The notes: generated from the letters alone by a model not told the origin. Positions 25,547-34,820 are shown, counted from the stretch's first letter. The stretch is DNA of 64,000 nt from Halococcus agarilyticus (GCF_000334895.1 NZ_BAFM01000012.1:62001-126000), one strand, 5' to 3'. Numbers and translations are program-made.

Positions 25547-26782
25547 TCAGTTGGCTTCCGGTTCGGCCTCGCTCTCTTCGGCGTCGCTCGCCTCGTCGGT
25601 GACGTTTGGTCCTTCCATCGACTTGCTGCCTTCCGACGTCCCCTCGTCCGTGCCGCCGCCACTCGTCGTGCCGCTGGGTTCGTCCATCTCCGCGATGACC
25701 TGATCGGGATCCTGGATGTCGCCGGTCGCCTCCCCGGTTTTGATCGCTTCGGCCTCCTGTTCCATCGCCTCGATGTCGAGTTCGGCGTCCTCGTCGATGT
25801 TGCCGATGATCTCGTCGATGTCGTCGAGCCCGATCAGCTCGCGGGTCTCGTCGTCGAAGTCGAGGCTGTCGAGGTCCTGTCCGTCCTCCCGGACGTCGCT
25901 GCCCGTGAGGTGCTTGCCGTACCGGCCGAGCATCGAGGAGAGCTCCTGGGGCAGGACGAACGTCGTCGACTCGCCCTGACCGATCGATTCGAGCGTCTCC
26001 ATCCCCTTGTCGATCACCGCGCGCTCACCCATCGACTCGGCGGATTTCGCTCGCAACACTGTCGAGACCGCATCACCCTGCGCTTCGAGGATCTGGCTCT
26101 GCTTTTCACCCTGGGCGCGGATGATGTTCGACTGTTTCTCACCCTCCGCACTCTCGACCGCGCTCCGGCGTTCACCCTGGGCTTCGAGGATCATCGCACG
26201 GCGACGCCGCTCGGCGGAGGTCTGCTGCTCCATCGCCTGCTGGACGTCCGCCGAGGGGTTCACTTCGCGAACCTCGACCGACTCGACACGAACGCCCCAC
26301 TCGTCGGTCGGCTCGTCGAGCTCTTTTCTGATTCGGCCGTTGATCTCCGAGCGCTTGCTCAGCGTGTCGTCGAGGTCCATGTCGCCGAGTACGGCTCTGA
26401 GGGTGGTCTGGGCGAGGTTCGAGACGGCGCGCTTGTAGTCGTCGACCTCCAGAAACGCCTTCTTCGCGTCCATCACCTTGATGTACACCACTGCATCGGC
26501 GGTCACGGGCGAGTTGTCGCGCGTGATCGCCTCCTGGCGCGGGACGTCCAGGGTCTGGGTCCGCATGTCGAACGGGTAGGTGTTGTTGACGAACGGCGGG
26601 ACGAAGTTGATCCCGGGTTCGAGCAGTTTCCGGTAGTCGCCGAGCACCGTGAGCGCACGCTTCTCGTAGGCGTTGACGATCTCCACCGCGCTGTAGACGG
26701 TGATGATCGCGACCAGCAACACCAGCAGTACCACGATGACCGGGGCGAAGCCGAGCCCGGCCTGAAGCGGAACGAGTGTCAT
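25547..26782 (-). CDS. SPFH/Band 7 (stomatin-like) membrane protein
   Basis: A 411-aa protein with one N-terminal membrane segment (about residues 10-35), then an SPFH domain (YEKRALTVLGDYRKLLEPG to VREVNPSADVQQAM). A helical stretch with repeated EGE/EGQ-type units (about 200-260) follows, then a very acidic C-terminal tail (about 320-411). Stomatin-like proteins oligomerise on membranes and often pair with NfeD proteins, whose gene lies 77 nt upstream on the same strand. A TATA-like CCCTTATGT is about 30 nt upstream, so it may also have its own promoter. Confidence 0.93.
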   Translation of the reverse strand: MTLVPLQAGLGFAPVIVVLLVLLVAIITVYSAVEIVNAYEKRALTVLGDYRKLLEPGINFVPPFVNNTYPFDMRTQTLDVPRQEAITRDNSPVTADAVVYIKVMDAKKAFLEVDDYKRAVSNLAQTTLRAVLGDMDLDDTLSKRSEINGRIRKELDEPTDEWGVRVESVEVREVNPSADVQQAMEQQTSAERRRRAMILEAQGERRSAVESAEGEKQSNIIRAQGEKQSQILEAQGDAVSTVLRAKSAESMGERAVIDKGMETLESIGQGESTTFVLPQELSSMLGRYGKHLTGSDVREDGQDLDSLDFDDETRELIGLDDIDEIIGNIDEDAELDIEAMEQEAEAIKTGEATGDIQDPDQVIAEMDEPSGTTSGGGTDEGTSEGSKSMEGPNVTDEASDAEESEAEPEAN

Positions 26783-26859
26783 CCAGCCAGACTTAGGAAG
26801 ACGGGGACATAAGGGTTCGGTCGGGGGAAACCGGCAGCCGGGGCCGATCGCGTCGCGGT

Positions 26860-27483
26860 TCAGGCGGTTTCGCGCTCGCGCTCGTCGTCGGCCTCCTCGC
26901 GCCCGCGGGCGAGCTCGCGATCGATGTCGCCCTCGATCGCGCCGAGCGCCTCGACGGTGACGACGTTGCCGCCGCCGGGGTCGGTGACCATGACTGGCTC
27001 GCCCTCGGGGATCTCGCTGTCGAGGGCGCGCGCGGCGTAGTAGGGGTTGAACCCGCCGCCGTCGAGCTTGACCTGGCCGCCCGACCGGGTCACGCGTTCG
27101 GTGACGTGACCCGACTTCCCCCGGAGGGAGTTCGAGTCGCTCGTCTGGCCCATGTGCTTCCCGCCGTAGAAATCGAACTTCCGATAGGCGTACAGGGTCC
27201 CTGCGCCGCTGGCGAGCACGATCCCCGCGAGGATGACCGCGAGCACCACTGGGCCGAGGATGCCACCGAAGACCGTTCCGAGCACCACCCCGACCAGTCC
27301 GGCGACCAGCAGCGCGACCCCGAGGACCACGAAGTGCGCACCGGGAGCGAGCGCCTCCAGGCCCATCAGCCCGAGTCCGGCGACCACGAGCACCAGCGGG
27401 AGCTGGTTGAGGACGAGATCCGTGGCCTGGAGCACGACTGCGCCAGGCACGGCAGCCAGCGAATGGCCGAACGCCAGTACCAT
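26860..27483 (-). CDS. NfeD-family membrane protein
   Basis: A 207-aa protein. Four hydrophobic segments (about residues 10-105) precede an OB-fold domain (about 120-195: LRGKSGHVTERVTRSGGQVKLDGG and EGEPVMVTDPGGGNVVTVEAL). NfeD proteins partner with SPFH/stomatin proteins in membrane microdomain organisation or quality control, and that partner gene is immediately downstream. The N-terminal serine-protease domain of long NfeD forms is absent. A small one-TM protein gene lies 45 nt upstream on the same strand. Confidence 0.9.
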   Translation of the reverse strand: MVLAFGHSLAAVPGAVVLQATDLVLNQLPLVLVVAGLGLMGLEALAPGAHFVVLGVALLVAGLVGVVLGTVFGGILGPVVLAVILAGIVLASGAGTLYAYRKFDFYGGKHMGQTSDSNSLRGKSGHVTERVTRSGGQVKLDGGGFNPYYAARALDSEIPEGEPVMVTDPGGGNVVTVEALGAIEGDIDRELARGREEADDERERETA

Positions 27484-27528
27484 GATGGTGTGTTAGGGCG
27501 ACGCGTGATTAACTGTTGGGTCCATGAC

Positions 27529-27771
27529 TCAGATCCCGAGGATCACGAGCAGCGCGACCGCGACCCCGAGACAGACGAACAGCGTGTTCTCGAGGCTCGG
27601 CGATCCGGGTTCGATGTCGGTCGCGCCCGCCTCGCCGAACACGTCGGTCGCCTGTCCGTCGACCTGGTCCGTTCCCGACTCGCCCTCCGTCTCCGGCGCT
27701 CCACCACCGTCCTCGTCGGACTCTTCGAAGTCCTCGACCGCATATTTCCAGTCGTCGGCGTCGTCGGTCAT
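27529..27771 (-). CDS. Small acidic protein with a C-terminal membrane anchor (DUF7312-like)
   Basis: An 80-aa protein. The first 58 residues are strongly acidic and low-complexity (WKYAVEDFEESDEDGGG), followed by a single hydrophobic helix (NTLFVCLGVAVALLVILGI) at the extreme C terminus, i.e. tail-anchored. Similar haloarchaeal proteins carry the label DUF7312 in my recollection. The function is unknown. It lies between pcn and nfeD on the same strand, so it may be co-expressed with the NfeD/SPFH pair. Confidence 0.72.
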   Translation of the reverse strand: MTDDADDWKYAVEDFEESDEDGGGAPETEGESGTDQVDGQATDVFGEAGATDIEPGSPSLENTLFVCLGVAVALLVILGI

Positions 27772-27854
27772 GTCCCGAGAACGGGTTCCAGCCTGAAGTG
27801 CGTGCCGCCAGGCCCACGAGAGAAACCGGTTTCGGTGGAGAGAGGGCGAGGAGG

Positions 27855-28637
27855 TCAGTAATCGACGGTTCTCCGTGGACTGACGACGTACTCGACGGTG
27901 CCGGCACCGTCGGCGAACTCGTACCCGATCTCGACCGGCGTTTCGGTACCGAGTCGGAGGTCCACGTCCGGCGTTCCGGCGATCGCTCGGTCGATCGCCT
28001 GCAGGTAGTCGAGCGAGAACAGCGAATGGGCGTCGTCCGGCGTGAACGCGACGAGGTCGTCCTCGCTGAGGACGAGCGAGACGTCGTCGGTGTCGCCCTC
28101 GGCCTCGACGTAGAAGGTGCTCGCGTCCGCGTCGATGCCGAAGGCGACCTGGTTCGAAACCATGTCCGCCGCTCGCAGGGCGTGGTCGATGGCGTCGGCC
28201 TCAACGACGACCCCGCCAGGGAGGTCGACAGCCGTCTCCGAGAGGTCGGGCGGCGATCGGATCGAGCCGGGGTCGATGAGCGCGAGCGTGTATTCGAGGT
28301 CGTCGATGGTGATGTCGAGGGTGCGCGTTTCGGGATCGAGAACGAACTCGATCAACTGTCCGCGGTCGGCCATCCCGACGACCTCCTTGAGTCGGCCGAC
28401 ATCGACGCCGATCCGTCCGCCAGCGGACTCGTACGACTCGAACGCGTCGTCGGACAGTTCGAGGTCGACCATCGCGACGCTCGCCGGATCGACCGCCGGA
28501 ACCCGGATGCCGCCGTCGTCGAGTTCGATGCGACACTCGTCGACGAGCGCATCGACGAGGTCGACGATCGTCCCCATCGTCTCGGCGTCCGCGATCGCCT
28601 CGAAGGAGTGACCAGCGGTATCGTCTGCGGTACGCAT
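27855..28637 (-). CDS. pcn: DNA polymerase sliding clamp (PCNA)
   Basis: A 260-aa PCNA, the homotrimeric ring that tethers replicative polymerase and other partners to DNA. Two similar about 120-residue halves are visible, with the interdomain region around 120-135 and the hydrophobic-pocket strand near the C terminus (VEIGYEFADGAGTVEYVVSP). ATG 28637 is about 28 nt from a TTATGTG element, fitting leaderless transcription. An alternative ATG at 28646 would add three residues. It is divergent from the 28751 gene across 113 bp. Confidence 0.95.
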   Translation of the reverse strand: MRTADDTAGHSFEAIADAETMGTIVDLVDALVDECRIELDDGGIRVPAVDPASVAMVDLELSDDAFESYESAGGRIGVDVGRLKEVVGMADRGQLIEFVLDPETRTLDITIDDLEYTLALIDPGSIRSPPDLSETAVDLPGGVVVEADAIDHALRAADMVSNQVAFGIDADASTFYVEAEGDTDDVSLVLSEDDLVAFTPDDAHSLFSLDYLQAIDRAIAGTPDVDLRLGTETPVEIGYEFADGAGTVEYVVSPRRTVDY

Positions 28638-28710
28638 GTGTCCCATTGTCGTCTGCGAGACACATAACCACTTTGTGAGTTGTACTGATAATAACCTGAT
28701 TTGGGGTATG

Positions 28711-28718
28711 TTTATATG
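28711..28718 (+). promoter_or_regulatory. TATA element for the gene at 28751
   Basis: TTTATATG is about 36 nt before ATG 28751, inside an AT-rich divergent promoter region shared with pcn. Confidence 0.55.
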
Positions 28719-28750
28719 CGTGTGACTAGTTTCGTAACCCGATATAGAGT

Positions 28751-29317
28751 ATGAGCGGTGATGGCCGAGAACGCGGCATGCTGAGTCGAGCGGATCGAGC
28801 GTATCTCCGGGGTGAGACGGAGCTCGCGAGCGCCCAGTCGGAGCGAAACGCGCGCTCGCGGATCCGTGACCGTATCCACGACGCCACGCTCGATTTCGAG
28901 GTGCTGGTCGAGCATCTCTCGGATCGCGACCGGGAGCTGGTGTTCGGAAAGCGCTTCGAGGAGATGGAGGGGGCCGAGGCGTTCGACGTCCTCGTGTCCG
29001 CGATCGCGTTCCTCTATCGGGCGACGGGCGACACCGACATCGCGTTCGAGACGGTGCTGAAAGAGGGGATCAACGTGGCCGAGGCGAAGGCGGATCGAGC
29101 CGCGACCGTCGACCTCGATCTGACCTTCCAGACGCTCACTGCCGAACAGCTGCGCCACAAACTGGAACAGGGAGAGACGCTCTCGCTCACCGAGATCGCG
29201 TATCTGCACGAAAGCGACGACGTGAGCATGGACGAGCTCGCACAGTACTTCACGGACGCCGATGGAGCCGAGGCGATCGACGACGGTCGCATCCAGTCGA
29301 AGGTCACGAACTTCTGA
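28751..29317 (+). CDS. Conserved haloarchaeal protein of unknown function
   Basis: A 188-aa cytoplasmic protein. The N terminus (MLSRADRAYLRGETELASA then RNARSRIRDRIHDATLDFEVL) belongs to a widespread haloarchaeal family I recognise only as hypothetical. It is mostly helical and charged, with no catalytic motif or membrane segment. The middle contains a region predicted coil-rich around 60-110. It is divergent from pcn and convergent with metG (33 nt). No function is assigned. Confidence 0.75.
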   Translation: MSGDGRERGMLSRADRAYLRGETELASAQSERNARSRIRDRIHDATLDFEVLVEHLSDRDRELVFGKRFEEMEGAEAFDVLVSAIAFLYRATGDTDIAFETVLKEGINVAEAKADRAATVDLDLTFQTLTAEQLRHKLEQGETLSLTEIAYLHESDDVSMDELAQYFTDADGAEAIDDGRIQSKVTNF

Positions 29318-29350
29318 ACCGGGAGTTCGACGAACGCGATTCGAGGGTGG

Positions 29351-31408
29351 TTAGCGAACCCGCGTGCCGGGCACGCTGTCCGCGTGGGTGGTGAGCAGGT
29401 CCGCATCCTCGCCCGCCGCGAGCACCATCCCGTTGCTTTCGACGCCGAACAGCTCGTTCTTCTCGATGTTGGCGAGCACGACCACGCGGGTTCCCGGGAG
29501 GTCGTCGAGATCGTGGAGCTGCTTGATCCCCGCGACCACCTGGCGAGTTTCGACGCCGAGATCGACCTCCAGCCGTGCGAGGTCGTCCGCGCCCTCGATC
29601 CCCTCCGCGAGTTCGATTTCCCCCACTCGGATGTCGAGGTTCTGGAACGCCTCGAACCCGATCCGCTCGTCGGCGAGCGCCGGGAGATCGACGTCGGGTT
29701 CGGCGGTGTCGTCGTCGGAACTGTCTTCGTCGGCGTCGCTCTCGCTGGCGGCTTCGATCTGGGCTTCGAGCTCCTCGTTCAGCTCCGCGACGCGATCGTC
29801 TTCGATCGTCTCGAACAGCTCTTCGGGGGCGTCGAAGTCCGCGGACGGCGCGTCGAGCGCCGCGTCGAGGGTGGCGTCGTGGACCGAGCCGGACTCGTCG
29901 AGCTGGTCCCAGAGTCGTTCGGCGGTGCTCGGTAACACCGGCTCGGCGAGCACCGCGATCGCCTTCACGAGCTGGACGCAGTCCCGGATCACCGCCCCGC
30001 GCTCGGGATCGTCGAGCTTCCACGGCTCGTGGCCCTGGATGTACTCGTTGCCGAACTGGGCGAGTTTGACCGGTGCCTGGCCGATCGCTCGGATGGAGTA
30101 GTCGTCGAGTGCGTCGCCGAAGTCCTCGATCGCCGACTCGATGCGCTCCGCGACCTCTTCGGAAACGTCGCTTTCGGGTGTGCCGTCGTAGTTGCGGTGG
30201 GCAAAGAGTAGCGACCGATAACAGAAGTTGCCGAGCGTCCCCACCAGCTCGCCGTTGACCCGCTCGGCGAACCGTTCCCACGAGAAGTCGACGTCCTGCT
30301 GGAACCCCGTCCCGGTGGTGACGTAGTACCGATAGAGGTCGGTATCGAACCCCTCGTCGAGGTAGTCGTCCGCCCAGACCGCCCGATTCCGGCTGGTCGA
30401 GAACCCCTTGCCGTCGAGGTTGACGAACCCGCTCGCCAGCACCGATCGGGGTTCGTTGTAGTCCACCCCGTGGAGGACGGCGGGCCAGAAGACGGTGTGG
30501 TGCTGGATGATGTCCCGGCCGATGACGTGGACGATCTCTCCCCCCTCTTGCCAGACTTCCTCCCAGTCGTACTCGTCGGCCCCAACGCGTTCGCTGTACT
30601 GCTTCGTGGAGGCGATGTATTCGATCGGCGCGTCGACCCAGACGTAGAGCACGAGGTCCTCCTCGCCAGGGTACTCGATCCCCCAGTCGAGATCGCGGGT
30701 GATACACCAGTCCTGGAGCTCCCCCTCGATCCACTCCCGGGGCTGATTTTTCGCGTTCGACGTGCCGTCGAGCCGGTCGATGAACCCCGTGAGGTAGTCC
30801 TGGAACTCCGAGAGCCGGAGGAACTCGTGCTCGCGGGTGCGGTACTCCGCGGGGTTCCCCGTGATGACGCTGGTGGGCTCTTCGATCTCGCCCGGTTCGA
30901 GGTGGCGACCGCAGCCCTCGTCGCACTCGTCGCCGCGGGCGTGTTCGCCACAGTACGGACACGTTCCCTCGACGTACCGATCGGGCAGGGGTTGGTCCTC
31001 CTCGGGGTCCCACGCGACCTCGATTTCCTTCTCGTAGATATACCCACCGTCATCGAGTTCGCGCACGAACTCCTGGGTGAGTTCGACGTTCGTCTCCTCG
31101 GCGGTGTGGCCGTAGTTGTCGAATGCGACGTCGAACTCCGGGAACGTCGCTTCGTACTTCTCGTGGTGGCGCAGCGCGAACTCCTCGGGCGAGACGCCCT
31201 CGCGCCACGCGTTGACCGCGACGGGCGTGCCGTGCATGTCCGATCCCGAGACGAACGCGGTGTCCTGGCCGAGTTTTTCGAGCGCGCGCGCGAACGCGTC
31301 GCCGCCGACGTAGGTTCGGAGGTGGCCGACGTGGAGATCGCCGTTGGCGTACGGGAGTCCGCACGTGACCACCGCCGGGTTTGCGGTGGGGAACGACTCG
31401 TGGCTCAT
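29351..31408 (-). CDS. metG: Methionyl-tRNA synthetase
   Basis: A 685-aa class I synthetase that charges initiator and elongator tRNA-Met. HIGH is HVGH (26-29). A zinc knuckle follows at about 145-165 (CPYCGE, CDEGCGRH). The KMSKS loop is the archaeal variant FSTSR. The C-terminal about 110 residues are an EMAP/OB-fold tRNA-binding domain (FQNLDIRVGEIELAEGI) joined by an acidic linker, so the MetRS-beta module is fused here. The start at ATG 31408 is about 27 nt after a TATA-like element located in a hairpin. Confidence 0.96.
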   Translation of the reverse strand: MSHESFPTANPAVVTCGLPYANGDLHVGHLRTYVGGDAFARALEKLGQDTAFVSGSDMHGTPVAVNAWREGVSPEEFALRHHEKYEATFPEFDVAFDNYGHTAEETNVELTQEFVRELDDGGYIYEKEIEVAWDPEEDQPLPDRYVEGTCPYCGEHARGDECDEGCGRHLEPGEIEEPTSVITGNPAEYRTREHEFLRLSEFQDYLTGFIDRLDGTSNAKNQPREWIEGELQDWCITRDLDWGIEYPGEEDLVLYVWVDAPIEYIASTKQYSERVGADEYDWEEVWQEGGEIVHVIGRDIIQHHTVFWPAVLHGVDYNEPRSVLASGFVNLDGKGFSTSRNRAVWADDYLDEGFDTDLYRYYVTTGTGFQQDVDFSWERFAERVNGELVGTLGNFCYRSLLFAHRNYDGTPESDVSEEVAERIESAIEDFGDALDDYSIRAIGQAPVKLAQFGNEYIQGHEPWKLDDPERGAVIRDCVQLVKAIAVLAEPVLPSTAERLWDQLDESGSVHDATLDAALDAPSADFDAPEELFETIEDDRVAELNEELEAQIEAASESDADEDSSDDDTAEPDVDLPALADERIGFEAFQNLDIRVGEIELAEGIEGADDLARLEVDLGVETRQVVAGIKQLHDLDDLPGTRVVVLANIEKNELFGVESNGMVLAAGEDADLLTTHADSVPGTRVR

Positions 31409-31427
31409 GGGTAGCGATACCTCGATG

Positions 31428-31444
31428 CGGGCCTAAAGCCCGCG
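31428..31444 (-). promoter_or_regulatory. metG TATA element inside a GCGGGC/GCCCGC hairpin
   Basis: GCTTTAGGC on the minus strand (about 31432-31440) lies 27 nt before the metG ATG, in the loop and upper stem of the perfect dyad GCGGGC-CTAAA-GCCCGC. Confidence 0.5.
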
Positions 31445-31726
31445 GTTTTCTCGTTGGCGTGCATGGTCGGTGATTGGGATTGCGTCGTAACTGAAGAGCG
31501 AACGATCGGAGAACGCGCCGCGGTTTCTGCGCCGTCCGTCGGCACCGCGTCAGCGGGTTCGACGCGCCGGCGGGTCCACCACGCGCTACGCGGGTCGCAT
31601 AGCGTGTGAGCACATCGCGTGGTGGACCGACGGGAACATACTCTCCTGTGCGAAGGCGGGACACATAACGGTGTTCCTCACGGTGAGCGGCCGACACCGA
31701 TAGTCGTCGGATCGCCGAACGCCGGT
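31445..31726. other. Gene-poor region upstream of metG
   Basis: About 280 bp with no credible coding frame. Its main content is a 56-bp nested inverted repeat (see 31573-31628). It is bounded by the metG promoter and by the decayed VTT gene copy. Confidence 0.5.
31573..31628. repeat. 56-bp inverted repeat with 13-bp perfect arms
   Basis: GGTCCACCACGCG (31573-31585) and CGCGTGGTGGACC (31616-31628) are exact reverse complements. An inner alternative dyad CACGCGCTA/TAGCGTGTG shares six bases with the left arm, so the two stems cannot both fully form. Confidence 0.75.
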
Positions 31727-32080
31727 TCAGAGGGCGAAAAACGGCGCGAACACGCCCACCGTGACGAGCAGGCGACCCACGCTCCCGGCGAACGTGGCGG
31801 CGGCGAACTTCACGTAGTCCTCTTCGAGGACGGTGAACGCGTAGATCGAGAGCGTATCGGGGAAAAGGGGACAGAGAGCGCGAGCGCGATGTAGCCGTAC
31901 TCCCGCGCGAGTTCGACCGTCCGGCGCTCGGACCACTCCACGACGTCGAACCGCGACTCGCGGAGCCGGTCGATGACGGGACCGGACTGTCGTTTCGCCT
32001 CGTGACCCAGGTGGAAGGCGACGACGCTGCCGGCGGCGCATGCGGTGGTTGTCGGGGACGACCGCAGTCACGCTAACACG
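31727..32080 (-). pseudogene. Truncated, frameshifted copy of the VTT-domain membrane protein gene
   Basis: On the minus strand two frames together match the intact gene at 33017-33598. AAGSVVAFHLGHEAKRQSGP through ARGEYGYIALAL-like sequence sits in one frame. PDTLSIYAFTVLEEDYVKF to FAGSVGRLL sits in another, with the shift at about 31860-31875 (a C/T-run region). The N-terminal half of the gene is missing. It is separated from the intact copy by a secreted-protein gene, suggesting duplication followed by decay. Confidence 0.8.
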
Positions 32081-32124
32081 CTCGGCGTACTCCAATAAAG
32101 ACAGTACGGTCGGCCGCCGGCGAT

Positions 32125-32925
32125 TCAGACCTCGATCGAGTTCAGTGAGTGGACCCACTCCGTGCCTTCCGTCCCACCCCAACTGATGCTGATGCCAGCG
32201 ACCTTCCCGGCGGCGGAGAACGCGACGTTGAGGCCACTCAGGCAGTTCCCGCCGAGGAGACCCTCGGTCTTCCACGTGTGGGCGTAATCCGCGTAGATTC
32301 GATGCTGGCCAGATTCCTGCTTCTCCATGTCGAACGCGAGGTGCGAGGAGACGTCGCCGTTGTAGTCGTTGTCGTCCTTCCGGTGGGCGTCTGACTCGTA
32401 CTCGGCGGTGACGCCGTAGCGTTCGTCGTCGACGGTATCGACGTAGGGGCCAGTGTCGACGTTGCCGTCGTACGCCCAGCGGTCGTCGGAGTAGGTAACC
32501 GAGACGCCATCGGCGGGGTGGTTGCCGAAGCAAATCTTGTCCGCGTCGGGCGAAACGGTCCAATGGTACGAGGTCCGGAACACATCGTTGCCCTCGCCGT
32601 TGTTGTAGTCGTACCACGAGTAGATGTTGAACGTCGACTCGGACTCGACGAAGGCGTCCTGCGTCGTGACGCCGTCAAGCGAGGTGCGGGAGAGCGAGGG
32701 GCCGGTGGTGCTTCGGCCCCCGTATTCGATGTCGTGTCGCTCCAGCAGGCGTTCGGCCTGTTCCGGCTTGTCGTTGTGAAGGAGTTGCTCGACGGTATTG
32801 CTGATGCCAGCACGTTGTGCGCTGGGGCCGTCGCCGGAGGTCCCTGGCGAACCGGAGACGGAGACCGATGCGAGTGCGGTTGCGAGGACGGTACCACTGC
32901 TTTTCAGAATGGTTCGTCGTCGCAT
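32125..32925 (-). CDS. Secreted protein of unknown function with a Tat-like signal
   Basis: A 266-aa protein. The N terminus MRRRTILKSSGTVLATALA has a twin-arginine followed by a hydrophobic stretch and small residues, consistent with a Tat-type signal peptide. The mature part is rich in Tyr, Trp, Asp and Asn (FNIYSWYDYNNGEGND), typical of exported halophilic beta-sheet proteins, and contains three cysteines. No enzyme motif was recognised. It lies between an intact and a decayed copy of the VTT gene, so it may have arrived with, or been trapped by, the duplication. The upstream region is AT-rich. Confidence 0.75.
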   Translation of the reverse strand: MRRRTILKSSGTVLATALASVSVSGSPGTSGDGPSAQRAGISNTVEQLLHNDKPEQAERLLERHDIEYGGRSTTGPSLSRTSLDGVTTQDAFVESESTFNIYSWYDYNNGEGNDVFRTSYHWTVSPDADKICFGNHPADGVSVTYSDDRWAYDGNVDTGPYVDTVDDERYGVTAEYESDAHRKDDNDYNGDVSSHLAFDMEKQESGQHRIYADYAHTWKTEGLLGGNCLSGLNVAFSAAGKVAGISISWGGTEGTEWVHSLNSIEV

Positions 32926-33016
32926 ACATAGTTATTACTGATGAAGAACTTGATATTTGTGGCCGACGGAATACTTGGTTGTTGATTAATCCTTGAGCGC
33001 TGTCGGACGTAGCCGG

Positions 33017-33598
33017 TCAAACGAGCTCGAGAATGGCCTCGAATCCCGCCTCCCAGAGGACGAGTCGTCCGACGCTACCGGTAAATGTGGCGAGCGCGAA
33101 CTTCACGTAGTCCTCCTCGAGAACGGAGAACGCGTAGATGGAGAGCGTATCCGGGAACCCGGGGACGCACAGCGCCATCGCCAGCCCGGCGTAACCGTAC
33201 TTGCGGGCTATCTTGATGGTTTTGTTCTCGCTCCACTCCACGATGTCGAACCGCGACCGGCGCAAGAAGCGGATGACGGGGCCGGCCTCCTTCGCCTCCT
33301 GTCCGAGATGGAATGCGAACAGGCTGCCGGCTGCCTTCCCGGCCCCGCTGACGACGATGATGAGGCCGAGCTCCCCCCACCACGGGAGGCCGAGCTGAAG
33401 CGGTGCGAACAGAACGATCTCGCTGGGTAACGGCAGGACGAACGCAATGAGGAAGGAGTAGACGGCGATGATACCCAGACCCGCCCAGCCGGTTGCGGTC
33501 TCGACTGCCTCCTCCAGCCCGCCGAACTGCAGCGGCACGGCCCCGACGGCCGCGAGATCGGCGAGCGCGGCGAACGCGGCGGCCGACGGGAGTGACAC
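33017..33598 (-). CDS. VTT-domain (YqaA/DedA-like) membrane protein
   Basis: A 193-aa membrane protein with hydrophobic segments at about 35-60, 70-95, 130-150 and 165-190. The SNARE-associated/VTT motif region LPLPSEIVLFAPLQLGLPWWG is followed by GAGKAAGSLFAFHLG. Such proteins are proposed lipid or small-solute transport scaffolds, and the haloarchaeal substrate is unknown. A decayed second copy lies at 31727-32080. mfnA ends 37 nt upstream on the same strand, so the two may be co-transcribed. Confidence 0.85.
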   Translation of the reverse strand: MSLPSAAAFAALADLAAVGAVPLQFGGLEEAVETATGWAGLGIIAVYSFLIAFVLPLPSEIVLFAPLQLGLPWWGELGLIIVVSGAGKAAGSLFAFHLGQEAKEAGPVIRFLRRSRFDIVEWSENKTIKIARKYGYAGLAMALCVPGFPDTLSIYAFSVLEEDYVKFALATFTGSVGRLVLWEAGFEAILELV

Positions 33599-33635
33599 GG
33601 CAGTGTGTGCGCTCGCGTCACATCTAAGTGTGGCG

Positions 33636-34709
33636 TTATTCGACGCGATCGAGATCGGTCACGAACTCCCGAAGCGTCTCGCGGGTGACGTGGGGCATGC
33701 ACACGATCCGGAGATCGCCCGACGCGGTGCGTGCGATCCGCCAGCCGGCCTCACGGAGTGCGTCGAACTCGCGTTCGGGGAGGGTGGCGGCGACCAGCGG
33801 CAACTCGGGTTCGACGACGTCGTAGCCCCGTTCGTCGAGTGCGGCGGCGAGCCAGTCGGCGTTCGCCTGACAGCGCTCGGCCTGCTCGCGATAGCCATCG
33901 GGCCAGAGTTCGTCCATCGCGGCGGCCGCGCTCGCGACGCCCGCGCCGCTCCGCGTCCCCGTGAGGCTGGCCTGCGAGGCCGATTCGAGATACGGCGTAT
34001 CGATCGCGAGTTCGTCGAGCAGATCGGACGAGCGCGCGAGCAGTCCGCCGGCGGGCACGGCCGCCTGACCGAGCTTGTGGGGGTCGATCGTCAGGGTGTC
34101 GATGGCGGCGTGATCGAACTGCCAGTCGTGCTCGGTGAATGGCAGATGAAAGCCGCCCCACGCGGCGTCGACGTGACACAGCGCCTCGGCCTCGCTCGCG
34201 AGATCGGCGATCGCGGGGATCGGATCGACGCGCCCGTACTCGGTCGAGCCGGCGACGCCGACCACCGCGACGGTGTCGCCGTCGACGAGTTCGCTCATCG
34301 CGTCGGGATCGGCCCGGTAGTCGTCGTCGAGCGGTGCAGTTCGAAGCTCGAGGCCGAGCACGTCGGCGGCCTTGTGGAAACTGAAGTGGACGCTCGCGGG
34401 TGCGACGACGTTCGCCCGTTCGCTGGTCACCGGACCGCCGGTCGGCCCGCGATCGCGCGCGATCCGCATCGCCTGGATGTTCGCCTCGGTGCCACCGCTG
34501 GTGATGTATCCTACCGCATCCGGATGGCCGGCGATCTCGGCGAGCGCTGTGATGGCCTCGCGTTCGAGATCCGCGACCGTCTCGTAGGTGGCCGGATCGC
34601 CGGGGTTCGTCGCGAGGAACTCCTCGGCTGCCGCGCGAGCCGCGGGGTGGGGTTCCGTACACATCGAGGAGAGAACCCGGGAGAACTCCTGCGGGGAGGC
34701 CCGCTGCAT
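33636..34709 (-). CDS. mfnA: PLP-dependent amino acid decarboxylase MfnA (Tyr/Asp decarboxylase)
   Basis: A 357-aa group II PLP decarboxylase. The Schiff-base lysine is Lys212 in [16 protein letters not shown]. The cofactor-binding Asp is in [13 protein letters not shown], and the substrate region is [14 protein letters not shown]. In methanogens MfnA makes tyramine for methanofuran. In haloarchaea the likely role is aspartate to beta-alanine for coenzyme A synthesis (family knowledge; the substrate is not readable here). The start at ATG 34709 matches the family length. Confidence 0.9.
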   Translation of the reverse strand: MQRASPQEFSRVLSSMCTEPHPAARAAAEEFLATNPGDPATYETVADLEREAITALAEIAGHPDAVGYITSGGTEANIQAMRIARDRGPTGGPVTSERANVVAPASVHFSFHKAADVLGLELRTAPLDDDYRADPDAMSELVDGDTVAVVGVAGSTEYGRVDPIPAIADLASEAEALCHVDAAWGGFHLPFTEHDWQFDHAAIDTLTIDPHKLGQAAVPAGGLLARSSDLLDELAIDTPYLESASQASLTGTRSGAGVASAAAAMDELWPDGYREQAERCQANADWLAAALDERGYDVVEPELPLVAATLPEREFDALREAGWRIARTASGDLRIVCMPHVTRETLREFVTDLDRVE

Positions 34710-34820
34710 GTGGTCGAGTTTTGGGTCGTGATCGGTTTAGCCGTTGTGTCTCGGCGTCGCTGTGGAACAGGTAGCGAACGGCACCGAAGATACTTGTTTC
34801 TCGCCATCACACTCGAAATC

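Noticed and set aside
30380-30440. Apparent loss of KMSKS in MetRS (FSTSR)
   Set aside because: This is the normal archaeal variant of the motif, so it is not a defect.
31727-32617. A single 296-codon minus-strand open frame
   Set aside because: It joins an antisense-frame reading of the secreted-protein gene to the tail of the decayed VTT copy. Only the last about 45 codons resemble a protein, and they belong to the pseudogene.
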